Both the position numbers and the translations under genes were made by a program. Shown here piece by piece: positions 34,776 to 44,918 of a stretch of 64,000 nt of DNA. The stretch is from Bimuria novae-zelandiae CBS 107.79 (Eukaryota > Ascomycota > Dothideomycetes > Pleosporales > Didymosphaeriaceae). The notes under the pieces were generated by a model that saw only the letters and a list, made by a program, of their open reading frames with translations, was not told the DNA's origin and searched no databases. The stretch is from the NCBI GenBank assembly GCA_010015655.1, contig ML976689.1, positions 614,294 through 678,293 on the forward strand, given 5' to 3'. Every line of letters begins with the position of its first letter. Position 1 is the first letter of the stretch.

Positions 34776-36068
34776 TCACAGCAAAGTCGTAGCACCCCCC
34801 AGCGTGAACGTCGTCACCTGATCCCTCACCCTCCCCACCTTCTTCGCCGAGTCCACAATAGCCGCTTCAATAGCCCGCAGCGCCTCCACGAGCTGCTGCC
34901 GATCGTCCATCTGCTTGTTCCGCGCACCCATGAGCTGCTGCTGCTTCTCAAACGTCCCCGCCTCCATGGTCCTAAGGTGCAGCTCAATCTCGCGAATCTG
35001 AGCCTGGTAGGTCTCGAGCGTTTTACCCAGGTCGTCGGTGCGGCGGTTAAAATACTCCACGAGATCAACAGGTTTGCTCGTCTCGTCCGCATCAACCTTT
35101 TTCGTTGACGCAGACAAGTTCGCGGGGTTACCGTACTGGAACTGCGCGGGGAGCGTCTGATTGATGATGGCGCGGAAGGCGAGTTCACCGTCTTGCCTGT
35201 CCTTGGCGACGATGGCATCGAGCTGGGCGATGCTGGCGGCGTCATTTTCGAGCCCGAGCTGCACGGTTGCGAGCTTGTTCTCCACGTATGCGACGTCCGG
35301 GGCAATGGTTTCGAGGCTGGTGGCGTGGCCGGGGTACGTCTCGCGGACCCGGTTGGCAATGACTTGTTTCATGGCGATGAGTTCGTCCATTTGGTAGATT
35401 TGTTTCTGGATCTCGGGGTGCAGGTCGCCGATGCGGTGGGTGCCTTTGATCTGGGACACGTCGTTCATCTGGAGGACGTTCGAGCTGCCCAGGGGGTTGT
35501 TCTGCTGGGTGTTCATGCCGCCGAATAGCGAGTTTGTCTGCTGTTGAGGTTGGTTCTGCTGCGTGTTTCCAAACAAAGAGCCCCCGGTGGGATTTTGTTG
35601 TTGTGTGGATGCGCCGCTAAGGCATGCAGTTAGCCTTTATGCCACCGTTTGCGGGATCCCTTGCTTGCTTACAAGAGCGACAGCTTCGCTTGATTGCTTT
35701 GGTTCTGGTTCTGGCCAAGGCCGCCGAATAGTCCTCCCGATTGGGAAGTCTGGTTCTGCGTGGTGGTGTTTCCGCCCAAGGTGCCCCCAAATAAGCTGGC
35801 ACCCTGCTGGGGTTGCGACTGCTGGGTGGATGCGCCGAAGAGCCCCCCGGTGGATCCCGTGGCGGGCTTGCCTGCATTCCCAAAGAGGCCGGCCGATTGG
35901 GGTGGCTGTGAGGCCTGCGCGGTTGATGCACCGCCGAACAGGCCGCCGGTGCCGCCAGTCTGCGTGGTCGTCGAGCCAAAGAGCCCGCTCGTCTGTGGGG
36001 GCTGCGACACATTTGTGGAGGAGCCGAACAGGCCGGCACTCTGTTGCCCCTGGCTGGTCTGATTTCCG
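34776..36068 (-). CDS. NUP49: GLFG nucleoporin, NUP49/Nup58-type; first exon unresolved
   Basis: Component of the central-channel Nup62 (Nsp1-Nup57-Nup49) complex of the nuclear pore. Exon 35673-36068 encodes GLFG/SLFG repeats spaced by Gln/Ser/Thr/Asn linkers. A 56-nt intron (35617-35672) joins KLSL to FGASTQQQNP. Exon 34776-35616 holds the last FG repeats and a long alpha-helical region (LHPEIQKQIYQMDELIAMKQ to VRDQVTTFTL), the coiled-coil part that assembles the trimer. The upstream boundary is an acceptor at 36069 with CTAAC 10 to 15 nt before it. It demands a first exon ending in phase 2, and none is clear; one candidate starts at an ATG near 36215 with donor GTAATG. Confidence 0.85.
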
Positions 36069-36401
36069 CTGCAGTGCCCGTTAGCAGTGTGGCCCATGGG
36101 CGTGAGTAATCTGACCCCCAAAGCGCACCCCCAAGAGAGCCGGCCCCATTACATGGCCTGGACGGATGGTACGGTTCCTGCAGGATGCGGCCGAGGCCGG
36201 TGGTGAGGATACACCATGCATGGCCGTTATGGAGACCAAGTGGTGTTTGAGTGGGTATATATATGCACGTACAAAAGGCTGCCGCTGGTGTTGATGCTCA
36301 GCGAGTTGGAGCGCCCGAAGCCCGCCATTTTAAGATAGCCCTCGAATCCGTATGCAAGGGAAAAGCAAGCGACCAAATCACCCTACCCTCAGCGCGGCGC
36401 A

Positions 36402-37044
36402 ATGAGCGGGTTCGGGGCGGAGCTGTTACCCAGCTGGAACAACGTGGTTGCGCGGCGCGAGTGGGAGGTCGGATTCGCGATGGAACGGCTCGAGAAAATG
36501 GAGGTGGTGGATCTGCCGCTGTGCAGGATCGAGAGGGTTGCCGCGTGAGTGAGTTCGTTCGTTCGTTCGTTCTTGTGCGACTTGTTTCGCTGCAATGTTT
36601 GGTTGCAAGCTCGGCTTGCTGCACGCCAAGAACACAGTCGCAAAGAGCCGCACCGCGTCAAAAGAAAAAACACGCTAACCCAACGCGACGCAGCGGCCCC
36701 AGCAGCAGCGGCGGCCAGGAACAACGCACGGCCCGCTTCGGCTTGAAGAGAGGCAAGCTGCTGTACGTCTTCAAGTATCCGGACCACGACGTCGAGCGCG
36801 ACAAGCACCGCAACGTCATCACCCGCGCGCGCTTCATCAAGACGCAGCTCGAGGTGCAGGGGTACCGCCTGATCCCGTGGGACTTCAAGAAGGGCCAGCC
36901 GCCCCGCTTCTGGGACACGACAATGGAAGAGGACGACGACGATCTCTACGGGCCCTCGGAGCCGCAGCCCGACGCGCAGAAGGAGGATGACGTGGAGAAA
37001 GAAGAGGGCGACTCCAGTGGCGACGAGCCCATGGAGGAGGACTC

Positions 37045-37078
<34 letters not shown>

Positions 37079-37932
37079 AACGATGACGACTCCTCTGCCA
37101 GCGACTCGGTACGGCGCGTCCAGCTTCACGCGCGCAAGCCCCAGCTAACTCCCCTTAGGACCTCGAGATCATTATAGACAAGCCCGCCGTCGCGCCCAAG
37201 CCCCCACTCCAACAACAGCAACAGCAACAGCAACCGCAAGAGTCCAAAGCGATCAAGATCGAAGCGCCACCGCAGCACTCCTCGACCTCCGCGTCCCACG
37301 CCGCCACGCGCCCAACTGGCCCGCAACTGCCCTCGCAGCCCGGCACCGCCTACCCCGCGATCCGCTCCTCCACCATCGACGTCAACGCCGACCCCGTGTA
37401 CCCGCCCGCCGGCAAGCCCATCTCGCAGGTGCAAATGGACGCCGACCTCGCCGAGGAAACGAAACCCTGGCGTCTCCCCGGCGCCGACCAGTCCGACTAC
37501 TTCAACTACGGCTTCGACGAGTTCAGCTGGGAGATGTACCGCCAGAAGCAGCAACTGATGAAGGAGACGCTGAAGGAGCAGACGGCCGAGCAGCAGCAGA
37601 TGATGGCTATGATGGGCGGGCTACCTGGGGGTCCTGGTGCTGGAGGGCCGCCTGCTGCACCTGCCGCGCCGAGTATGCCGGGTATGCCGGGTATGCCGGG
37701 TATGCCGGGTATGCCGAGCGAGCAGGAGATGATGCAGATGATGCAGCAGATGGCCGCCCAGGGAATGGATCCGAGCACCATGGATTTCAACCAGATGATG
37801 GGCATGATGTCGAACGGTGGGGGGATGGGTGGGTTCGGCGCGCCGCAGGGGAACCAGGGAGGGTTTGGCGGAGGAGGAGGCGGTGGTGGTGGGCATGGGG
37901 GCAGAGGACGAGGCAGGGGACGGGGTTGGTAG
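36402..37932 (+). CDS. FIP1: FIP1-type pre-mRNA polyadenylation factor with N-terminal extension
   Basis: Fip1 bridges poly(A) polymerase to the cleavage and polyadenylation factor in the nucleus. Exons 36402-36544, 36694-37108 and 37159-37932 (introns of 149 and 50 nt with CTAAC branch points) give 443 residues. The Fip1 part begins at MEEDDDDLYGPS (ATG 36923-36927 region). It continues through a poly-Asp tract (about 37047-37083), SDS/DLEIIIDKP across intron 2, polyGln, and the hallmark KPWRLPGADQSDYFNYGFDE block. The C-terminus is Met/Gly/Pro- and Arg/Gly-rich with five GMP repeats. About 125 residues precede the usual Fip1 start (SWNNVVARREWEVGF ... KLLYVFKYPDHDVERDKHRN) in the same continuous frame; I do not recognise them. 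Confidence 0.85.
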
Positions 37933-38116
37933 TTCCCCTCCCTAGTTTCCATTGGACAGAAGGGAAAAGGTAGCATTTCTGGCGTTCTAAGGTTTTTATG
38001 TACAACACGATACCAAAAGGGATTGTCTCTAGCATGACATCAATTGAAAGTATTTCATCACGCGCCATGATCCTCCTCCGTCTTTGACTTTGAAAAAGTA
38101 AATCCATCCCAACTCC

Positions 38117-39431
38117 TTACTTCCTCGCCGCCTTCACAGCAGCCACCTCCTCCCCCTCGCCCAAAATATCCGGCACCGGCCCCACGGGCGTAATCCCGTA
38201 CTGGTTAATCTGCGTATGACTCCTCGTATAATGCCTCTTGATATGCTCAAAGTTCGTCGTGTCCTTGAATGCCGCATGGTTCCAGTAAAGGTTTTTCAGC
38301 CACGCGTGCAGCGCAGGGTAGCCCGAGCGGATGTCACGGATGTTGCATTTGAAGTGCTGGACGTAGACGGGGTCGAAGCGGATGATGGTTGTGAAGAGGC
38401 GGACGTCTGCTTCGGTGGGGGCCGGTGAGGAAAGGAGGTAAGGCGTTGCGGAGGTGGAGAGGTGGGCTTCGACGCGGTCGAGGGAGGTGAAGAGGGTGGT
38501 TACGGCGCGGGTGTATGCTTCTTCGGTACTGTTATCCTATATATTAGCTCTGCCCTAGGAGACAACAAGGAGGCGAGGGGACATACGTAGCGAAACCGGA
38601 CTTGTACACCCCGTTGTTGATATCGTTGTACACCCAGTCGTTCATCTCGTCGATGTCCTTTTGCAGCTTCGCCGGAAGCAGGTCCACCGACTTGAACTTC
38701 TCAGGCAGCTGCTCGTCGAACGCGGTGTAGAACATGCGGATGATCTCGCTGCTCTCATTCGACACGATCTTTTTCGCCTTCTTATCGTACAGCGTCGGCA
38801 CGGTGAAGCGGCCCGTGTAGTCGGGGTTCTGCTCGAAGTAGATGTCGCGGATGTGCGTGTAGTCTTCGTGGAGGGGATCCGGCGTTGTCCATTCGCCCGA
38901 AATCTCCTCGCCTTTTTCGGCGAAGCGCCAGCCTGACTTCTCGTTAGCATCGAGTCCGCATTTCCATTTCCATTTCCATTTCCATTTCCATGCTCTTTCT
39001 TCATGAGAGGGTGAAGTGGGATGGAGCTTACCTTTCGCACCCATATGCCAATGCACACTCGTCACGCCCACAAACTCCTCCAGCCCCTTCAGCGCCCTTA
39101 CAATAATCGTGCGATGCGCCCACGGGCACGCATAGCTCACGTACAAGTGATACCTCCCCTTCTCAGGCGGGAACTCCGCATCCGGCTTATTCTCGATCCA
39201 GTTCCTGAACACAGACGTCTGTCTCTTGAACTCGCCCGACTTGTCGCCCGGCAGGACCCAGTCGGTGATACTGCCTTTTTGCTCTTGTGCTTTGGCCATG
39301 GTTTCCCTTTTGTGCGAGAGTGCGAAGCTGCGGTATACTCCACGCGAATGGGGTGCAATGAATTTCTTTGAAATGGTGAAGAGGGAAGCTGTAGGGGCAC
39401 GGATATGGCACCGTAGGAGGATCGAGGACAT
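38117..39431 (-). CDS. ECM4: Glutathionyl-hydroquinone reductase, ECM4/GTO (Xi-class GST)
   Basis: Reduces glutathionyl-hydroquinones using a catalytic Cys and glutathione. Exons 39032-39431, 38587-38932 and 38117-38528 (introns of 99 and 58 nt) give 385 residues. The active site is YACPWAHR at about residues 113-120, the family's Cys-Pro-Trp motif. The Xi-class GWRF block and [20 protein letters not shown] follow, then the helical C-terminal domain ending [15 protein letters not shown]. The first ATG (39431) adds about 44 residues, basic and rich in Ser/Arg, like a mitochondrial presequence. The second ATG (MAKAQEQKG, 39300) would give a cytosolic form. It faces FIP1 tail to tail, 184 bp apart. 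Confidence 0.93.
38961..38990. repeat. Hexanucleotide microsatellite (TTTCCA)5 inside an ECM4 intron
   Basis: Five perfect copies of tttcca lie within the 99-nt intron 38933-39031. On the coding strand they read as TGGAAA. If the intron were retained they would encode a Trp-Lys repeat in frame. Confidence 0.95.
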
Positions 39432-40086
39432 ATAATACGAGTGAGTTGGGGCAGGAAGGGGAGTTTTAAAGAATGCGAGAGCAGGGCTTTTGTATGATGG
39501 ATGCTTAGAGCTCCCCGCGCTAAGGGCGAATCACAGTCTAGACGTCCCACTTTCGTCATGCCGCTCGAGCACCCGTCTCCGAGCTTGCTTGACTAAGCTT
39601 GACAAACCAACACGAGTTTTCTCGTATTGGTGTGGAGCGCTGTGTTGCTTATGAGCATTTTATGTAACGAGGGTGTGAATGTTTGGTGTGGGAGGAGTTG
39701 CTTACAGAGCAGCGGAACTGTGGGGTAGCTTCAAATGTTGTCATGCAATTAACATGTGCTTCGTAAAGGCAGCCGACGCGCATCAACACGGGCAAGGCAA
39801 AGGAAAGCAACGTTGGAAAATTACGGCTTGCCTTTTCTCTACACAAGTATATAACATGACTGCACTCCATAGGGAGGAGTGGATCTATATAGGGCGTGCT
39901 GTACAGTACAGGAGGTATTTACATAGTATACACATACACGTCTTCGTCTCGCTCTTCTAACATCCCAGGGAAAAAACAAAACTCCTCGCCAATGCTCTTT
40001 GCCCAAAAGCCTGTCCAACGCCGTGATATACCCATGCATTGTACAGGAAAGATATACAAGAACACTTCTCTCTCCGTGGACCGCGT
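39432..40086. other. Intergenic region with a stem-loop
   Basis: Promoter side of ECM4 and 3' flank of RPO41. A hairpin lies at 39607-39630: ccaacacgag, loop tttt, ctcgtattgg, with one mismatch in ten. No coding region recognised. Confidence 0.5.
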
Positions 40087-43000
40087 TCACGAAAAGAAAT
40101 ACTTCGAATCACGCAGCCTCGACACGTCCCAGCCGCCCTTCTTGGGGACGGGCGGGAATGTCAGCGGCAGCCACACGGCCATGGTGTTGTACCTGGCGTT
40201 GACCTTCTTCGTCCCCGAATCCGCCATCTTGAAGTCGTCCCTGAAGTCGTCCTCGCCCTCTGCCAGTTCCTCTTCCACAGCCTCTAGCTTCTCGTCGGGG
40301 AGGTCCTTGGGCTCCTTGCCCTCAGCTTCGAGCTCCTCCGAGACCTGCTCCGCCTCGGCGCTCAGAATCTTGTCCTTGGCTTCGTCGAAATTGCGGCCAG
40401 CCGTGTTCTTGGTCTCACCCAAGAGCGCGAGGCGGTACGAAGCAATGGCGCTGGGGTCCTGGTTGGCGAGCCAGATGCTCGTCGGGGTCACCATCTCGCG
40501 GCCTTTCTCTTTCTCCTCGGGGTTCTCGCTGTTCAACAGCTCCTGCCGCCTTGCTTCGAGCGCTAGTTCCGCGAAGGTGGCGTCCTTGTAATCATATGGC
40601 GTGGTACGACCTGGCTTATTGCCACTTGTGCGCTGTGCTGCTCGCCAGGCTATGATTTTCTTGGCGGCCACAGAGCTCCTCTTCAGCTGTGCCTTGTACA
40701 TGGAGCCGGCGTAGCGAGCGTTGAACTCCGCGCGAAGCCGTCCCATGATGTCTTCCGAATGCATGCGTACGAAGGCGTCGCGCAGGATGACGTTCAGAGT
40801 AGGAATATCGGCAGCGTGGGTCCAGAAACTGTCGTGGACGGCTGCAAAGTCGACGCCCATCTCGCTGCACTTGAGCGCCGAAAGCAACATGTGAGTCGCA
40901 TCAAGGGAATGGATGAAGTTGGGCGGGAACGCTTGAAGCTGCTTGCGTTTGTCGACCGCGCCGGTGTTTTTCGCCTTCGCGATAATGACGTCCTGCAACT
41001 GGGTCTTCACCTTCACTACTCCTGCTTTGCGATATGGTTGTACAACCGGCATTTTCAAAGGTGTCGTCCAGATGATAGGCGTCTTGAACTCTTCCACGTC
41101 CTTTATGAGCTTCTTCTCCAAGCTTTGGCTGATCCTTTTGGGTTTCTTGTATTTGGGGTCGTATACCATTTGCTTTCCGTCCAGGTGCGCTCCAAGCCGC
41201 TTAATCTGGTCCGCAGAAAGAGAGGTCAGAATACGTTCACCGCATTCGCCAAGCCAGTACTGAATTTCTTGTGCTCCGTTAAAAATCTTGCCCAGCGCAT
41301 CGAAAATCTTGACTGCAACATAAGATGCAGCATGCCAGATTTCAGTGGTCTCGTCTTGACGTTGGTAAGTAGCCCGCAATTCGTCTTCAACTTGAGCTTT
41401 GGCACCAATGAATGTGACACCATATACATTGGTCATGACGGTTCGTTTGACGACTTTCCGGGTAATTTTGCCTTTCAACAAGATCGCCTGTTTCTTGCCT
41501 TTCGCAGCATCTTCCTCAATCATACCCTTTACAAGCTCGGCGACGCCAGTGTAAATATCCTGTGGTCGGTCCGATGGTTCGAGGTTCACTTGGCTAGCTC
41601 CGGCAAAATCTCCACCCAACGCAGCATAGTGCTGGAGACCGTTACATGTCCCATCCTGATGCACAGGCAGGTGGGAGACGAAGCGCGTCGGATCTGGAGA
41701 TTCCATGGCGTTTGTCAACTCCATACAGCATGCAAGACATTGCCAGGGATCTTCGCCCTTGGTCCACCACCGCCTCCCGGTAAGAGGATTCTTCGCAGAG
41801 TCGAAAACTTCGTCGATATTGTCCATGGCAAATTTTTCCCGCTCGTGCAGACTAGCTTTGTCGTATCCGTAAAGATTCGCCAGGTGCACCTTCAGCCACT
41901 GTAGACCGACAGAGCCCAGTTCCTTGCCATTGGCGAATCTTAAAAGACATCTTGAGAAATCGGAACCCATGTGATTAAGTACGGGAGAAATGGGATAAGC
42001 TCTACCGCGAAAGTCGACGTTGTGGGGAAAATACAGCCTCTTCTCGTTGACGTATGCGCGGGCAGTCTCGAGTTGATAGTTTTGAAAGGAGCGCTGCGAA
42101 TGAAGACCGCTGCGCTCTCCATCAATTCGTCTTATCGCGTCGATCCATTGCCTTCTGGCGCTTTCTGGCGCGTCCGCTGGTGGCTCCTTAGGGCGTACTA
42201 GGTTGTCGTTTTCCGCTACCATCGCTCCAATGCCTTCTCCACTGTTCCAAGCCTGGACCATGACTTTGAAAACGTCCTTGTTGATCTGCCACGGTACTTT
42301 GGAGAGGACATCAAGTCCAGAAAGCAACTTTTCCATATCGCCGTTTGCAATAGCGGATTCAGCATAAGCGCGTTGCGAGTGGTCTTGGTTCTTCATACGC
42401 ACCACGCCGTGGGAGCTTGTGTAATAACCGCCATCGTCGAATGCAGTCCAAGGCTTGGGTTCGAAAACCATAGGGAGCTGGACGCTGTGGACTGTGTTGG
42501 CCGTGGGCTCCTTGCTTATTTTTTCCAAGATCTCCTGATGTGGAACAATCCAGCCAGTTTTCTTGCCATTAGCATAGCCCATATGATGATGGAACGCAGC
42601 TTGAGTGCTGGTCAATGTCTTCCCAGTTTTGGGATCCTCGGCTGTGACAGTTATCGTGGCGGCTTGCAAAAAATGCTCCATCATCAAAGCCCCTAACCTG
42701 GTCTTGATCGCTACTGGTATCTCCTTTCGCAAGTACGAATCCACAGGAGGGTCGACACGGCTGCCGTTCTGCTCATCTATCGGCTTGGCGTTTTGGGGCT
42801 GTAAACTTAGTGTGTCAAGCATCGCTCGCCGTGCTCGTTTACGCTCTTTTTTTCGCTGCGACCATAGCTTTGCTTGCGCGTCGGCGTTGGCTTCGGTCCG
42901 AATATCCTCTCCAATGTTAGAAGAAAGATTAGCGACCTTTAGTTCCATCGCGTTGGTCCTGCCCGTCGCGGCGGACTGAAGAACACGTGATACAGTGATG

Positions 43001-44379
43001 GCGGCCAGCTTCTCGGGCGAGCACAGCTCAAGAAATGGTCCATAAACGTGCCTTTCGTCTCTGGAATTCTCTGGGGATGGTGCGGAAAGCACCTCTTTTG
43101 TGCGGGCCATCTCCTTCTTGATACGTGGTAGGAGCACCGAGTACCATTGCCACATCAAGGCCTGCATCCGTTTCGTCTTGAGGACACCATGAACCCCGAT
43201 TTTCGCCAATTTTTCGTCTTCAATCTTCCATCGCTCGATTGCCGAGTCCACCGCATCTCGCTCGATTTGCAACTGGCGCATGTACGCATGGGCGCGTTCC
43301 TTGTCACTTTGAGAGCCTTCCATTTCGTGGGGGTAAGGGACGCGACCGCTTTCGTGGAAGGTGGCGAGTGCGTTCTTGAGTGCGTTCAGCCCTTCTCCTT
43401 TCTGTGGAACTTCCTTGACAGTGTGTTCGGGGTTCGCGATGATGCCGTGCTCTATGAGAGATTGGACGCCCAAGGGCGTGCTAATGTCGTACTGCTGCGC
43501 CATGTCCTGCTGTTGCTCTAGAGGAGCCGGCTCCTTGAAACGCTCCGGCTGCGCGCGGATCAACGCGTCCCATTCCTGATCGTCAAAGTCTTCTGAGTAG
43601 TTGATGGTGTCCAGAACCTCCTCGCCGCAACATTGCTGGGCCATGGCGAGGTACTTGCGCAATGACCGGTGTCTTGCGCTGCCCTCAAGCAGCGTCATAG
43701 ATGACCGCAGCAGGATGATAAAGGTGCCCGCGTTCGGCTCGATTGCCTTTCGCACCATGTGCTCGTCATACCACTCTTCTATGGTGGCCATTGAATATGC
43801 CTCGGGATCGTGCTGGGCTAGTTCAGACATGGTTTGCAGATATGCGTTGTGCGCCTCGACCACCTCGGAAGCTGTCGGGCTGTACATGGCGGTCAGGCGC
43901 TGTATGATGGCCGTTGCTCTGTCCATGCGACCCACCCGCAGGCATGCATGCAAGTTCTGGTAGAGCTCAATGGGATCGCCGCCAATGCCAAACCTGACGG
44001 TGGCCGTCGGGGGGTCCATGGGGTCGCGCAGGACGAGCGGCGCCGAGGGATCCCAGGGCTTGAGCCGCGACAGCTGCGGCTGTTGTAGACTGCGCGAACC
44101 CCAGGGCTGTATCATACCATCAAAGGACGGCATGTGGGAAGGCTGTACGTCCGCTTGCGTGGCGAGGGAGCGCGTCTCGTGCCGTGGCATTGTCGACAGC
44201 GACAGCGCGCCGTGCCGTGGTCGTCGTGCATCGTGTGTGGTTGAACCCGCAGGTCCTACACTGGCGGCCCATCTGATTTGTGACGGACGCTGCCACGGGA
44301 GCGCCAATTGCTCTGCAAGTTGGTTGGGCGACCTGAAGGCGTCCCGTCGCAGCTTCCGCCGCGCTGCTCGCACGAGCAT
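40087..44379 (-). CDS. RPO41: Mitochondrial DNA-directed RNA polymerase
   Basis: Single-subunit, T7-like polymerase that transcribes mitochondrial DNA and makes replication primers. One uninterrupted exon of 1430 codons. The ATG at 44379 opens MLVRAARRKLRRDAFRSP, a basic amphipathic mitochondrial presequence; the frame extends upstream without another ATG. The N-terminal half has the usual variable PPR-like region. Catalytic motifs are A, DGTCNGLQHYAALGGD (about 906); B, KRTVMTNVYGVT (about 976); and C, HDSFWTHAAD (about 1181). The extreme C-terminus SKYFFS is family-typical. An acidic Glu-rich insertion (about 1375-1410) lies just before it. Confidence 0.98.
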   Translation of the reverse strand: MLVRAARRKLRRDAFRSPNQLAEQLALPWQRPSQIRWAASVGPAGSTTHDARRPRHGALSLSTMPRHETRSLATQADVQPSHMPSFDGMIQPWGSRSLQQPQLSRLKPWDPSAPLVLRDPMDPPTATVRFGIGGDPIELYQNLHACLRVGRMDRATAIIQRLTAMYSPTASEVVEAHNAYLQTMSELAQHDPEAYSMATIEEWYDEHMVRKAIEPNAGTFIILLRSSMTLLEGSARHRSLRKYLAMAQQCCGEEVLDTINYSEDFDDQEWDALIRAQPERFKEPAPLEQQQDMAQQYDISTPLGVQSLIEHGIIANPEHTVKEVPQKGEGLNALKNALATFHESGRVPYPHEMEGSQSDKERAHAYMRQLQIERDAVDSAIERWKIEDEKLAKIGVHGVLKTKRMQALMWQWYSVLLPRIKKEMARTKEVLSAPSPENSRDERHVYGPFLELCSPEKLAAITVSRVLQSAATGRTNAMELKVANLSSNIGEDIRTEANADAQAKLWSQRKKERKRARRAMLDTLSLQPQNAKPIDEQNGSRVDPPVDSYLRKEIPVAIKTRLGALMMEHFLQAATITVTAEDPKTGKTLTSTQAAFHHHMGYANGKKTGWIVPHQEILEKISKEPTANTVHSVQLPMVFEPKPWTAFDDGGYYTSSHGVVRMKNQDHSQRAYAESAIANGDMEKLLSGLDVLSKVPWQINKDVFKVMVQAWNSGEGIGAMVAENDNLVRPKEPPADAPESARRQWIDAIRRIDGERSGLHSQRSFQNYQLETARAYVNEKRLYFPHNVDFRGRAYPISPVLNHMGSDFSRCLLRFANGKELGSVGLQWLKVHLANLYGYDKASLHEREKFAMDNIDEVFDSAKNPLTGRRWWTKGEDPWQCLACCMELTNAMESPDPTRFVSHLPVHQDGTCNGLQHYAALGGDFAGASQVNLEPSDRPQDIYTGVAELVKGMIEEDAAKGKKQAILLKGKITRKVVKRTVMTNVYGVTFIGAKAQVEDELRATYQRQDETTEIWHAASYVAVKIFDALGKIFNGAQEIQYWLGECGERILTSLSADQIKRLGAHLDGKQMVYDPKYKKPKRISQSLEKKLIKDVEEFKTPIIWTTPLKMPVVQPYRKAGVVKVKTQLQDVIIAKAKNTGAVDKRKQLQAFPPNFIHSLDATHMLLSALKCSEMGVDFAAVHDSFWTHAADIPTLNVILRDAFVRMHSEDIMGRLRAEFNARYAGSMYKAQLKRSSVAAKKIIAWRAAQRTSGNKPGRTTPYDYKDATFAELALEARRQELLNSENPEEKEKGREMVTPTSIWLANQDPSAIASYRLALLGETKNTAGRNFDEAKDKILSAEAEQVSEELEAEGKEPKDLPDEKLEAVEEELAEGEDDFRDDFKMADSGTKKVNARYNTMAVWLPLTFPPVPKKGGWDVSRLRDSKYFFS

Positions 44380-44918
44380 CTTGAATCGAGAAAGGGTATT
44401 AAACTGTGCAAAAGGAAAAAATGAACGCTCAAGCAAACAGACAAGGAAGGAAGGAGCCTGCACACGGGGCAGGTACGAGGGACAGCTTCAGACGAGGGAG
44501 CTGTTTGAATTGGACTGCGGCATCGAATGGCGAAACCCCCTTCCAGATAAAATCTAGATGGGCCGTGCGCCAGCCCGCAAACGTGTGCACGTGACCGTTT
44601 TCTGGAACAGTCTAGCAGCACGGAGCCACTCCGGCACGAGTCATGCACACCTACAGACTGAGTAGAGTACGACAGCTTCACATGAACGAGTGTCTGTGTT
44701 CACCATTAAATGTTTTCATTAAATCTACAACACTCACGGGATATCATACAATCCACTCAAAACACCAAACGCTGCAGAATGATCGAAACTCCTCTCATCC
44801 CTATCTAGATTCTATGACAGCTCATAACCACCAGTCTTGATTATTGTACACATTCCACATCATAGTCTGCATATCCAGTAGCTGTACTCGTAACGCACCT
44901 TCGAACCTCTCGCAGCGA
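44380..44918. other. Intergenic region between two minus-strand genes
   Basis: Contains the RPO41 promoter and the 3' end of the next gene. Only short frames are present. No RNA gene or repeat was seen. Confidence 0.4.

Noticed and set aside
34179..35108. 309-codon plus-strand ORF
   Set aside because: Its second half is antisense to the NUP49 coiled-coil exon and the first half has no domain.
34776..36121. Start of NUP49 at 36121 or 35576
   Set aside because: Both positions read TTG, not ATG, so they are not accepted as starts. A splice acceptor at 36069 explains the 5' limit better.
36389..37129. 246-codon minus-strand ORF rich in Val
   Set aside because: It is the complement of the FIP1 poly-Asp exon (GTC runs), not a gene.
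40759..41904. 381-codon plus-strand ORF
   Set aside because: It lies wholly opposite RPO41, whose catalytic motifs are unmistakable; it is a shadow of the real frame.
44380..44463. Extension of RPO41 upstream to 44463
   Set aside because: The codon there is GTG; the first ATG at 44379 starts a good mitochondrial presequence.
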